Positions 37,201 through 48,170 of a stretch of 64,000 bases of DNA are shown here, piece by piece. The translations under genes were made by a program, and so were the position numbers. Within the stretch, counting starts at the first letter, position 1. Each line of letters begins with the position of its first letter. The notes under the pieces were generated by a model, which saw only the letters and a list, made by a program, of their open reading frames with translations, made no database searches and had not been told where the DNA came from. This DNA is from Cloeon dipterum (lineage: Eukaryota > Arthropoda > Insecta > Ephemeroptera > Baetidae), in assembly GCF_949628265.1 (NCBI RefSeq), contig NC_088789.1:28079883-28143882 (forward strand), read 5' to 3'.

Positions 37201-39326
37201 GACACGCGTGCCTAGAATTTTTATTTTCAGCTGCAGAGGCAAATTAAACGTTTTTTCCCCTTCTTCTCCTTCCGAGCGAGCGAGAAGATTATGCTTCAAC
37301 CGTCTGACTTTTACTGCGAAACACCGCGCGCATCCTGCCTCGAATTTTAATTTACTCCGGCAGCGAAAGTTGTATATTGAATAAAATTGGAGCCAGAATT
37401 CCGTTCAGCAGGCCGAGTTTTACGACGCCCCGACTAACAACTTCTAAACTGAGAAAAATTCCATTTTTGCGCGCTGCCGGCGGCCAACTTTGCAGAGTTT
37501 AGCAAGTAAATTCTTTTCTGCATTCACAAGCGCCTCGAAAATAGAAATATTGATTCGTCCTCGACTTCACGAGACGAGACTCTCTCGGCGCGGCAAGCGT
37601 TATATTTTTCCTTATTGACGCGGAATAAAATTGGAATTCAGCATCAATTAAAAGTTATAATTAATTGAAAAGTTCCGATTGCTCTCTGATTGCGTCTGGC
37701 GCTTGATGTGAAATTAATTAGAATTCGCTAAACGAGTCCGATCTCGCTTTTGACACTTAATTTTCTGCGTAGTGATTTCTGAGTTGAAAAGCACGAAGCC
37801 ATTCTCATTACTAATTAATTGTTTCTAGGTTAATTTAGATTTATAGAACTCGAAATCAGCTGTCACAAAATCTGAAAAAAATCGCAGTTGTTTAGTTTAG
37901 ACCCTTATATTGGATTTTAATGTTGAAATTCACCTTGTTGCCAATTTTTCCCACTTCAAATGGTTTTTTCTTTTGAAAAATTTTATTCCAAATTATAATT
38001 CTCCATTTAAAACATATTCAGATAAAATAAATTAATTTCAAAATATTTTCCAGCCCCGTAAAAACACCCCTTTTACATTTTGCAAAGTTTTAATCCCTTT
38101 ATTCTTGAAATAAAACATTGATCAGGAGTTTCGAATAAATGATTTTTACTCCAGCCCCTAAATAACACCCCAAATTAACCCCTTAAAGCGTTTTTGGTAC
38201 CTAGTATATAGTTTAGAGCTCTTTTTTGAGTAAATTTTATCATTTCTTTTGGCCTAAATTTATTTTTCACAAAATCCTCGTCTTTCAACCCCTTAAAACC
38301 CCCCCTTTGATAAAGAATTTCTTATTTTCGTTTAATTTTATTTTGATTTTTACTTCACATCTTAAATTAAAACATTGTGTTGGGAGCCTGGACCTATTTT
38401 TACACTTCAACCCCATAAACCACCCTCTAAATCAGTCCCTAAAACATTTTTGGTGTGTTTTTTCTTGTTTAGAGCTCCACTGAAATATAAATTTTAGTAT
38501 CCTCGTCTTGAAACCCAAATTATTCCTTTTAAAATCCCCTATTTGAGAGAATTTCTTGTTTTCGTAGATTTTCACCATGATTTTGGTCATTCTACATCAA
38601 GCCTGGAATCATTTTATTCATCCATATGGTATGTCAACCCCTTAAGCCACCCTTTAAAATTATTGGGACCTTATTGGCGCTGTTGAGAATTTATTTTAAA
38701 TTATTATTGCTGATTTTTCAAGTAATATTTAAAGGCGAAAATCAAGAAATTCTATCATAGGGGTGGTTGGGTGGTTTGAAAGGGATGAATTGGGGGTTAT
38801 ATGGTAAGAAATATGAATAAATTTCACATTTAGTTAATTTAGAAGGATACAATGTAGAAGTAATTAAAAAGATTCCTCTAAATACGAGCTGAAAGGAACC
38901 AAAAATCCTTTAGGGGTTGATTTATAGGGTTGTCAAGGTATAGAAGGAGCTAATGGCTTAATTTATTGTGTTAAACCCACAAATTCCTAGGATAAAAACG
39001 TGTTCACAGTGAATAATAGCAAAAATTACTTTAATAGGGTCGGTTTTTAGGGGTGAAAATTTCAATTTGGGGTTTTTATTTGTTCGTGGCCGTGACTCAT
39101 CCCATTCTTTAGTTTTAAATTTGGCAATTAACATTTCTGAAACAGTTTTTCTTGAAAAAAGGGGTGAAATTGGTGGAAGTGCACTTCTTACCCCGACATT
39201 TCTCCTGCGTCTCGCTTTTTGTCTTCTCCGGCGGGTGGCGAGGCAGGCGGCCACGGCGATCACGACGGCCAGGAGGAGGGCGCCGAGACAGGCGGCCGGT
39301 ACGATAGCACTTTGCCGCGCCAACTC
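31257..39326 (-). CDS. C-terminal part of an unidentified single-pass membrane protein (two exons)
   Basis: Exon 39326-39192 (135 nt, phase 0 at both ends) encodes a short stretch, then a 25-residue hydrophobic helix (AACLGALLLAVVIAVAACLA within it). A strongly basic stop-transfer sequence, TRRRRQKARRRR, follows. Its donor is GGG|GTAAGA. The next in-frame exon, 31325-31257, follows a good acceptor (TTTATTTGTTCCAG). It encodes 22 residues, MGTEGNQSDKTTLLTEGSEVED, then TAA. Both exons are markedly GC-rich in an AT-rich setting. The helix followed by Arg/Lys predicts an extracellular N-terminus and a tail of about 35 residues. The intron would be 7.9 kb. Upstream exons were not found, so the protein family cannot be named. 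The linkage of the two exons is inferred. Confidence 0.5.
31326..33879. other. Presumed intron of the minus-strand gene, first part
   Basis: Mostly AT-rich. GC-richer unique blocks at 31480-31740 and 33060-33480. The latter ends in a perfect CT/GA palindromic microsatellite (33414-33453). No coding exon supported. Confidence 0.4.
33414..33453. repeat. CT/GA palindromic microsatellite
   Basis: A CT run passes through CTCGAG into a GA run, forming a near-perfect hairpin-capable palindrome of about 40 bp. Confidence 0.85.
33880..34360 (+). repeat. Half copy of the large dispersed foldback
   Basis: Carries the outer arm (TTTGATGTCCTAGGTCAAGG, then GACATGTGTGTGACC, then TTTTCGAGAAATT) and the inner direct arm (CTCCAAATCTCGGGTT, 34175-34290) in the same order as PC intron 6. 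The inverted half is missing. Confidence 0.65.
34361..35399. other. Noncoding stretch
   Basis: Unique sequence, GC-richer from 34600 to 35300, no coding exon recognised. Confidence 0.35.
35400..36690 (+). repeat. Full-length copy of the large dispersed foldback, with insertion
   Basis: Outer left arm 35400-35560, inner direct arm about 35585-35690, inner inverted arm about 35770-35895, outer right arm about 36430-36680. About 500 bp of extra sequence (35940-36420) separates inner and outer right arms. No coding capacity. Confidence 0.65.
36691..37950. other. GC-richer unique block
   Basis: Positions 36880-37600 have balanced composition with many CG dinucleotides and scattered TAATTA-type motifs, but no consistent reading frame. 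It resembles conserved noncoding or enhancer sequence. Confidence 0.3.
37960..39070 (+). repeat. Diffuse inverted-repeat region beside the membrane exon
   Basis: The left side (38150-38560) has AACCCCTTAA, TTTTTGGTRCC and GATAAAGAATTTCTT blocks. The right side (38740-38960) has the complementary AAGAAATTCTATCA, GGAACCAAAAATCC and TTTAGGGGTTGA blocks. Arms are old and diverged. Confidence 0.45.
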
Positions 39327-39780
39327 CTGCGAACACGCCACAGATTTTATTAGCAGTCGCGTGCGCATCTTTTCTTGTCGAGCCGACATTAGCATGAAAA
39401 TAAAGCTCGGTGAAATATGGCTGCGAATTTGCATTTTATTTGCAGCCTTCGCGGGTCAGCCCCGAGAACTTTTTTTATGCAAAATTATACAAATTTCTGC
39501 TGGGGCAAGGACCGCATGCAAACTAATTGCCCAGCGGGTTGTAAAATAATTTAAAAAGCATTTTATGCAACTTGATGATAAATTAAAAACCATCCAGAAC
39601 CAATTAGCAATTAATTTGGCTAAAATTTCCTTGTTTGTTTACGCTTTAATGTTTATAAAGAGCAAATAATAATTATTGACATGGTAAAACATCAAATTTA
39701 ATTTATCAGAGCTGAAAAATCATTGAATTGATTGAATTGTTAAAACAGAGCGAGCTGTAAATTTAAAACATAATAAATTG

Positions 39781-39918
39781 TCCTGGTTCCGGCAAAATCG
39801 CGCAACGTTCAACAAACACCCAAATTTTAATTGTCGAAATGATTGTTGACCTTTTCTTGCAACAAGGAAATTCGCGTTTGGTTGTTGAAAGTTACGCAAT
39901 TTTGCCGGGGCCAGGACG
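39781..39918 (+). mobile_element. Small foldback MITE, copy 2
   Basis: A 138-bp palindromic element. Left end CCTGGTTCCGGCAAAATCG pairs with right end CAATTTTGCCGGGGCCAGG. The interior matches the copy at 26453-26552. Confidence 0.7.
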
Positions 39919-40154
39919 AAATCATCATGAAATATCAACACTGATTTAATTGTTTTAATTTCTTTTTCAGGATTTTGATTTTTTTTCTCTCTTAAATTAA
40001 TGGAAATAAATTCAGAAAGAGTTTATATGTATGGCAGGAGCCGGTGGATCTTGATTATTGTTAAAACGTCTTTCAAACTTTCCCATAGTTGTGGATTTTA
40101 CGGGCGTTTCAATCTTGAATTTCGAATTTCGGGATTTTTTAGTTTTCTCTGAAT

Positions 40155-40745
40155 AAATTGGGCGCAGAACAAAAAATTTGACACTGTTGAACTCGTCTCG
40201 TCAAGAGTAACAACTTTCCTGTTGACTTAATAGCAGTAGGTCAATGTTCAAAATCATTAAAATCGAATTTTCTAAATTGCACTTGAACATGAAAATATAA
40301 AAAACTTCATATAGCCATCTTGTAGAGTGCAAAAAATAGAAACATAAAATGTCAAAGTCTGAAATATCATTTTTTCCTTGATTTAATTTCAAAAAAATGA
40401 AACCTACAATTTTTTTAAATGCTTAAACGCCCAAATCTCAGCTTCTAATTGTCATATTTTCAAAAACCACACACCGTTAGACTGGTAATAATCTCCCCTA
40501 GATAGTCGAAGTAGTCTAAGAGTTCCAACCCTTCAACCCTTTTTTGCACCCCTCAAAAAACGTATTATTTTACATTTTTTAGTTCGCGCACCAAAAGAAA
40601 TAGACGTTATTCACCAAATCTCGATTTCTTATCATTAGATTTGCATAAACTGCACACATTTTGACGCATCGTGACCTTCCCTAGCAGTCTAAGGGTGTGT
40701 CAACCCCATTTCAACCCCCATTTAAATAGACAGTTATTTAATTCC
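40155..40745 (+). repeat. Dispersed element, copy 1 (CTTCTAATTG subfamily)
   Basis: The first part (TTGAACTCGTCTCGTCAAGA, then ATAGCCATCTTGTAGAG) is followed by the arm CCAAATCTCAGCTTCTAAT and ACACACCGTTAGACTGG. The same order recurs at 60090-60545. Noncoding. Confidence 0.6.
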
Positions 40746-43700
40746 TATATATAAATTGAATATTGGATATATTTAAACGTCGTTCAGCCCTCATCCCCTA
40801 TACTATAACACGATAATACCCTTGGGGAATTGATGCGACGTGGCGATGATCACATTGTCGGAATTAAATTCCAATTGCAGGTGCAGAGAGGCGGGTGGGA
40901 TTACGCCCCGCCAGTCATTAATCATTCCGAATGTGCGTGTGCATCTGACGAGTTAAGTGGAAGGAATTCGGCGAGCATAAGGGCAAATCCTTCGAGCACC
41001 TTTAGTGTCAGCCATATTGCTGCGCCGCTAGCTCGAGCAAATTTCAGCCAGGTTTGAGTTATGGGCCGCGCCGAGCGTTATTAGCAATAAATTCAGGGCC
41101 AATTTTATGTCTCGCTCGTGCTTAATTTCCGCGATAAACACACACGCCTCGTATAAATGAACCTTTTTAATTATTCCAGCGGCCGCTCTCTGAAGTGAGA
41201 TGTGAGTGAGTGTTATCATTCCTGTGCACGCGCCTTTTTGCAACAAACGCGAACTCCGCCATTCACACGCTCGTAAATTTGCGCCAACATTTCCATTCAA
41301 ATCTCTGGATAAATTTATTGCTTGCATTTGTTGCATTCCGTGCAGGGGAATTTCAACAGGAAATATCGTGAGTTAATTGCTTCCTCTTAAATTTGTAAAC
41401 CGCGGATTTAATGAAATTCTAAAACTTTATTTAGTTTTGTTGAATTGCGGTATTTAAATTTAATGATTCATAAAACGAATGTGCTGTTTGAGCCTGGGCT
41501 TGGATTAAATGTTATTTAAGCCGAAAAGCACTTTTTTAATTAATTAAATTGCAGTAAAAATATTCAAAAATCAAGTCAGATTATTTTTAAAAATACATTA
41601 ATGCGATTCCATTCGTGTTTTTTGCTCTGAATTGGTTTTTTACTACCCTTCTCTGCATTGCACGAACAGAGAAAGTGATTTTTCGCGTGTGCTTTTTGGC
41701 GCAAATATACGCAAGTTGCGGCGCGCTACAACACTTTTGGGCCCGAGGCATAAAATGCCATTTATATTGTGTGTGTCGTGTGCTGTGCGAGGGTATTGAC
41801 AAAAATGCGAAACAAATTCCAAAGTAAACTCTCTTTGCGGGCCCGTCGAGGCAAAGGAGTCAAGCAGGCATGAAGGAAGCTCACAGCCGCCACATCTTGC
41901 TCCTTTGAGATTCGGCCGCGCTGCCACAAACAAGAAGGGCAGGCGGTATACGTTCAACGACAAAAAAAAACGTGTATTTCTTTTTTACAGCGAGTCAAGG
42001 TGCAGGCCGACCGACCGACCGACCAGACCCTTCGAGCTAGAAGTAAATAAACTTTTGGAGCTAAAGCCTGAATTATTTGCTTCCTTTTTTTTTAAGGAAA
42101 TTTAAGCTTTTAAAAAAATGATTTATTATTTTAGTTACTATGCAAAACACATAAAGCAAACGAATTTACTGAATATTTATCAGAATTTCTTTTTTATAGA
42201 GAGAGAATCTGATGGATGCGAAGAATTCCTGCAACTCGGCTTCTTCTGGACCCTCTTAGATCAAAATTGAATTCCCACAAGCCTGAACTTTCCAGCATGA
42301 TGCCATTTATTCTCAAAAGATCTGCTATATGTGAAGGGGGATGCCGCTTCGGCCGCAGAGGAATATGTTTGTGTCTGCTTCTTGCGGCTGCCGAAACGGC
42401 TTTCACCGTATAAATTTTGGCTCTGATTGTGTAGCGCAGTCGTTTGTGTGCAAATTAAAGTGGGCTACAGCTAGAATGCTCCTCGGCACGTAGTGGCAAA
42501 CTCTGCATTTAATTCGAAAAGAAGCTTTGAAAAGTTTTTTTTTCTTAAGTCATGCATGCGGAGCGAGTGTAACGCAGTTGCTTTTATATTCAATCTCTGC
42601 AACTTGCTTTAGAATTTTGCTGTGAAATTAAGACCCGAAATTTCTTTGCTGGGAAAGTGGATTCTTCAAATTTACTCCAGAGTTAGGAATGAGCTCAAAT
42701 TTCCCGGAGTAAATTTCTGGTTGCACTGCACCCCATTCCAGATTTTTGTAATTTTTAATGTTTCTTTTTCTCGAAATTATTTTTGATTTCTTAAAATAAA
42801 TTTTTATTATCCTTAATTTAGCATACCGAAAGATTCCCAATTTAATTAAGCGCTTCATTAAGAATTTAAGGTTGAGAAAGTTGTGAATTTTGAAGTAAAA
42901 AGGTCCTGCTTGAATTTAAACTTGTTTTGTCACATTTTATTTTTGTGCCTCCATCAGCTCGGCATGCAAAGTAAAAATTCAGCTAAGCCGCAGGATCTGC
43001 TCTGGCAGCGAGAGAGTAAAAACCGTTTGGCGTTGTGGCAGCCAAGCTCGGAATCGACGCGGATCGTGACTTTTTATGCTGCGAGAGAGCGGCCCAGAAG
43101 CCGGCCAGAATGAGAGCATTTCGCCTTTCGCCGGTGTTATTACGTAAGGCCGCCCGCCCGCCCGCCCGCCCGTGTGTTCATATACATATATCCGGCGCTC
43201 CGCGTGTGTGTATTGTCGACATGTGCACAATATCACATATGTGTGCCTACAATCTCGTTTCGAGCATGCAAACGTTTGGACAGAGATGGATCGATCAAAC
43301 GCCATACCATTATTTTATTGCAAATCATATCGCGCGCAGCAGCGTGCACACATATGTCGCCACGGGTTTATGTCATTTTTACGATGACAACCGTTGCAAA
43401 GAAGCGAGAGTAGGTGCATGTCCCAAAAACAGCCGACAGGATTTGCCATCTTTGCCAAAAGCCCCTCCGCGTACGCGTGTTTGGAAACTTTTCTCCAGAG
43501 CAAATAATGCGACGTCTCAACTTGTTTTGACAGCTTTGAACCACAGAGTGCGACAGCAGAGACAGTTGATTTTCCCAGAAAGGAAAATTTCCTTTCCAGA
43601 CCTGAAGTCAAATAATTAGAGTCAACACTGCTTTCAATGCCAATATTTGCTAAAAGTGTTGAAACGCGAATTGCTGGAATTTGTCGATGGAGACAGTGGA

Positions 43701-43861
43701 AATATGGTCTCGCCAGTTTTTATTCCTGTAATAATTGGCCATTCCTGCAGATCAAACTAAAACGGAGCCCACACAGCACTGGAATTCCATTTTTGACCGT
43801 GCCAAGGTCGATTATATTCAAATGGCTTGGTCGGAAATTCGATACGACGTGCTGAAAATCG
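40746..43861. other. Noncoding stretch with GC-rich unique blocks
   Basis: Blocks at 40820-41340, 41640-42060 and 42960-43600 are GC-richer. Short tandem arrays occur at 42007-42024 (GACC units) and 43150-43172 (CCCG units). One low-confidence minus-strand exon candidate at 42194-42324 is discussed in the findings. Confidence 0.35.
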
Positions 43862-44186
43862 GGGGAAATGAAAAAACCGTTACTTTGGCGGTTTATTCTA
43901 CGCAATAATCAATCAGAAATGAGAGCCGTACTCTGATTGGACGTGGCATTAGCCTAAAGACAGCAACACAAGCGCCACAGCGCCAGCCAGCGGAGGTAGC
44001 CAGCACCAGCCTCTTCCCTCTTGTTGCTTAATAATTGCACTGGCTGTCGCAGTGGCGCGGCTGTCTCGATTTTAGGCCAATGCTACGTCCAATCAGAGAA
44101 CGGCTATCCCTTCTCTGATTTGTCGCCGGCTTTCGTTTTTCTAGATTCAGACCAAAAACCGCTAAAGTAACGGATTTTACGTTTCC
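43862..44186 (+). mobile_element. GGAAACGTAA-type foldback MITE, best-preserved copy
   Basis: A 325-bp element with inverted ends related to ACCGTTACTTTGGCGGTTT and AAACCGCTAAAGTAACGG. Sub-terminal TCTGATTGGACGTGGC / GCTACGTCCAATCAGAG pair, as do inner CGCCACAGCG-type motifs. Related copies lie at 15660-15873, about 29975-30170, 52941-53460 and 55741-56352. Confidence 0.75.
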
Positions 44187-45340
44187 CTAGGGCTACCCTG
44201 ACGCCAGGATTTGAATTTTTCTCTGTCCTCACGGTCGTGTCTGACCCTCAGCATGCTCCGAAGTTAAAATTAACCAATTTTGCAATTTTGATTTCTCCTG
44301 AACCTGTTTTTCCACCTTTTTGACCCTGTTTATCTGGGAAAATAAAAGTTTCGCGACCCTAATAACAACATTAAAAGCATCAAGATGTTGTTCAACAATA
44401 GATTGCAGACTTGATTGCGTGTCGCGTCGTGAGATTGAGAAAGATTGGTTTTTGGCCTGCGGGAGAAAAGTTGCCAGTGGCAAGGCCAATTCCTCAATTC
44501 CCGGAGTATCACACACACGCGGCGATGGAGACAAATATAGAGCCAAATGTGCCCTGCTAAAGGGTTCGTTTGCTCGTTTCCCAATTTCCCAGCAACCGCT
44601 CTGCAAACATCCGCTTCGCACCGCATTTTTCCAACCCATTTTCTCCGATGCCTCTGCTGTTTGCGAAAGAGAAAATTCTTTCACTCGCGCTAAGGAAGAG
44701 AAGAAACGTGTGTATTTCCTTCGGTCGGTTGCCATGGCGACGCAGCAAAAGTGATATAAACCCAATTTGCAGCACAGCCCAGACTCGGCCGGTGATCCGA
44801 GCTCTCATCCTTGCCTCTGTGCATATCCTACGCTGCCTTTTTGTCTTTTGATCAGACGCGTGAGTAATAAATAACTGCGACAAATGTGGATCAATAAGGA
44901 GCAAGGCGGCCAAGTGTGTGAATGAATGAATGAAGACGGAGCGACAAATTGAATTTTATCTCGGCTCTCGCGCCAATCAGGCTAGGTAAACAAGACTTTT
45001 TTACTTCGCAAATGCCAGCGAGGGTGAAAAAAGCCAAGCCAGCGAGCGAGCGACCTTCTGGCCAGACCCATCTTTTCAGGCTACTGCTTCTGCTATAGCT
45101 GCGTTTGTTCTGCGCACCAGTGACGGCCAGACAATTGATTCAGCGGCCGAATTCCTCACTCGCTCTACGTGCCTCTCTCGGGGTGATTTCCACTCCAGTT
45201 CAAGACGACGTCGAGCCTGCTTTTAAACCAGAGACAAATCTTGTTCGTTTAAAATAACACTCACTCCAAATAAGTGCTTGGAGTAAATTGAACTATTTTC
45301 TTTTCGAGAAATTCCACTTCTAAGTGTTTTGCAAATCTTG
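44187..45340. other. Noncoding GC-mixed stretch
   Basis: GC-richer unique block (44380-45230). Overlapping open frames on both strands show no domain and no splice structure. Confidence 0.3.
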
Positions 45341-45720
45341 TCAACTCCAAATCTCGGTTTCTACAGCGGGGACCAGATTCGCGCGATGTACAAATATGGC
45401 GTCCGGTGGAGTATGGCGCGAAAAAACGGTCCACGCGAAAAGAACCCAGTTTTGGTCAATATTGTGACGCATAATTTGCATTACTTTTACTAATTGTATC
45501 TTTTGGATCGTAAAAACAAACTCTTGACACTCGTACGGCAATCCAAAGAGAGCTTTTTGTTTCCCACATTCAGACGCCATCTTGGATCTGCGCAATGCGA
45601 ACCAATTTTATCGCACGTCTGGCCCCCGCTGGGTTTCTAAACATCAGAAATGCAAAAACTGCACTTCTTGACATCCCCTAACCAACTAAATGGGAAGTAT
45701 ACAAAAAAGACCCTTTAAAC
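45330..45720 (+). repeat. Dispersed foldback arm interrupted by the hAT MITE
   Basis: AACTCCAAATCTC precedes the insertion. Positions 45632-45700 continue with CATCAGAAATGCAAAAACTG and CATCCCCTAACCAAC, the usual order of this repeat family. Confidence 0.65.
45364..45631 (+). mobile_element. hAT-type MITE, copy 1, with perfect 8-bp target duplication
   Basis: A 268-bp element. Ends are CAGCGGGGACCAGA and the complement of CAGCGGGGGCCAGA, a 14-bp inverted repeat beginning CAG. It is flanked by GGTTTCTA at 45356-45363 and 45632-45639. Eight-base duplication and CAG termini are hAT hallmarks. It is inserted in an arm of the dispersed CCAAATCT foldback, which reads continuously if the element and one duplicate are removed. 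Confidence 0.85.
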
Positions 45721-47500
45721 AAAAGAGACAAATCAGTCGACGTTTAAATAAACACCCACTTCAGATTGCTTTTGAGTAAATTGAATCTGCTAAACGGTTT
45801 TATTTTCAAAAGCGCACACCGTGCAACCAAAATTAATTATAAATTTTCAAGCGTTGACGGTTGAATGAATTTAATCAGCAGCACCTTTGATTAATTTCCC
45901 CGAAGTCAAGAGTCGGTGAAAGCAGCAATGTTTGGCACAGACAGCCGTATAGATTGAGCGGCATGTTTGCCAACATTCATAAAACGTAATTCGCTTCAGA
46001 TGGCTTTGCTCGTCTTGGAACGCCTGCGGCTGCATTTTTATTTTTGCTTTTCCCTCGTTGCTCCAAGAATTGGGGCTCGCGAGCGTGCTTTGCCCCTTTG
46101 TGCTGCCACTGACGCTGTATGACTGAGATTTCAGCTTTGTGTGCTGCAGATTATGTGACTTTTTGTCGTTCCTGCCAGATAGCGAGCTCATCATTTTTTT
46201 TTCAAATACTTTGTGAAGAATTCCTGCTCTTGCTGCAGGTTAAAATGAAAATATGCACTGAACTATACAGATTTTTCCAGTTTGTTTATTTTTCTTTTCT
46301 AAACATTCGTTTTATTTATTTCATCAGTGCGTTAAAACTGTTCTTTTTTTTCTGCTGAAAACTTGACTGAAATGAAGACGGAGGATGAGGATCTGCAGAA
46401 CAATGGTGGCGAGGGCAAATTAATGTCGGGTGTGCCGAAACGACAAGAGCAAATAGTGCCGAGCTTTAACGCATTTATACGTCCGCAAAGACAACGCGGC
46501 GACTTTTGGCCGCTTTTCGCTCCACCGGCGACAGACAAAGCGAGAGCCGGGCAGGGCTGAGCCGGGCCGGGGTCGACCAACTTTGGTGAAAGGTTAAAAT
46601 TTGGCCGGCGCTCAGACGAGTATTAAAATTTCAAGTGTGCCAAAAGCCGCGGCCGACCTCTCTGCACCACTTTAATGCGGACAAACCCCAATTAGCGGCC
46701 TATCTTTGATTTAAATCCAGCCAACGCGGACAAAGGATTTGCCGCTGAATAATTGAGCCGATTATATTTATTATTTATGGCATTAAGTTTCGGCTCATGA
46801 GGAGAGGCCTTTGCCGATGAATTATTCAGGTCGGCGAGAGAGCAAAAAGTGCCGTAAAAAGTCAAACTTTGACATTTCATGAGCAGGGGTGAACTTTTCC
46901 ATCCCGTCGTCTCCGGCGTCGGCAACCTGCCCTTTTCCTCCGTGCTAAAGATCTGATGAGCCGTACATGTATAGTACATAAGCAGTTCGTTCGGCGCGTT
47001 AATAGCCCCCAAGTGCGGTGCCGATCAATGCCCGCTTTCCAAGGAAGAATGCCGTGCACACCCGGCTCTTTTTCGCACAACTGTTATTTTGCAACACGTG
47101 ACCAGCAGTTGGAATTTTTTTCAGTTTTGCGCGGGCTTGAAATTGGATATTACACGCGTAAGGAGACTGACTTTCTTGATTAAACTCGAGCATTCTCGAA
47201 AGAGTGGGTAGATTCAAAAGGAGACTTGAGTTAATGACATTTTAAAGTGGATTCATACCGGATTTTTGACTTTCGTAAGACGAAAGCTTTTTTAGACTTA
47301 AAGAAACTTAAGATATTAAGTGATTTTCTTTTCAAATGCAACTATTTTTGCATTCTTAATTCACCAATTTGCGCGTGTTTTTATTTATATGGTTAAAACG
47401 TTAAATAATCAAATTATTAGAATATAACCGTTGGAAAAATTACTGAATTCTTGAAAATTTGCCATTTTCGATATCGAAAAACACGCCCTTTAGATTCTCT
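45721..47500. other. Noncoding stretch with GC-rich block
   Basis: Positions 46370-47170 are GC-richer unique sequence without a supported gene. The remainder is AT-rich. Confidence 0.3.
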
Positions 47501-47519
47501 ATGAACATTGACCACTGGA

Positions 47520-47930
47520 AGACGGAAAAACTCTTGATAAATTTGAAATGGGGGCGTGGCTTCTCAGAAAATCAAATTTTTACTTTTTAAATTTGCTGAA
47601 AATATGCGGATATGTAGAAATGGGGGCGTGGTTATTTATAAGGCGTGACCTAGCGTTGAATAGATCGGGAAAATCGCAAAATTTCACGTTTATTCTGAGA
47701 GGTTTACGGGAACTTTGAAAAAGGGCGTGGTTTTCTATCAAAATTTAATAAAGAAGGCGTGGCATTTGTTGCAAAGCGCGGGAAAAACGTGAAATTTGTA
47801 ATTTTTATCGAGAAATCGAGGGAATCTTGAAACAGGAGCGTAATGTTCCTAAGAAAACTATAAAAGGAGGCGTGGCACTTCGCACTAAGCGCGGGAAAAT
47901 CAAGAAATTTGTCATTTTACGCATTTTACA
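47520..47930 (+). repeat. Minisatellite-like tandem repeat, cluster 1
   Basis: About four degenerate units of roughly 110-120 bp, each with a GGCGTGGC-type core followed by GCGCGGGAAAA and AATTTGT/CATTTT motifs. Related units occur at 57560-57760. Confidence 0.6.
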
Positions 47931-48059
47931 GAGTTTTTCGGGTTGAATCCTGATCAAATCTAGTTATGCAGATATTATCGCAAAGAACCAAATTTCTAAA
48001 TGTAAGAGAATGCTTAAAAACTCATTAATCATGCTCATTATCGATTTCCTATTTTATTT

Positions 48060-48170
48060 TAACTGCCAAATCTCCAGTTCTAGCAGTCGAAATCGCAAAA
48101 ACTGCACACCACTGGACTCTTCTTGACCTCCCCCTATGATGAACTGGAGGTTTTCAGGGGAGTTCGGATG
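48060..48170 (+). repeat. Single arm of the dispersed repeat
   Basis: CCAAATCTCCAGTTCTAGCA is followed by GCACACCACTGGACTC and TGACCTCCCCC, in family order. Confidence 0.6.

Noticed and set aside
43035..43619. 194-codon plus-strand open frame
   Set aside because: Runs through CCCG and GT tandem repeats and overlaps minus-strand frames of equal quality; no family resemblance.
44229..44913. Overlapping long frames on both strands
   Set aside because: Mutually overlapping, no domain, no codon bias; likely a by-product of moderate GC content.
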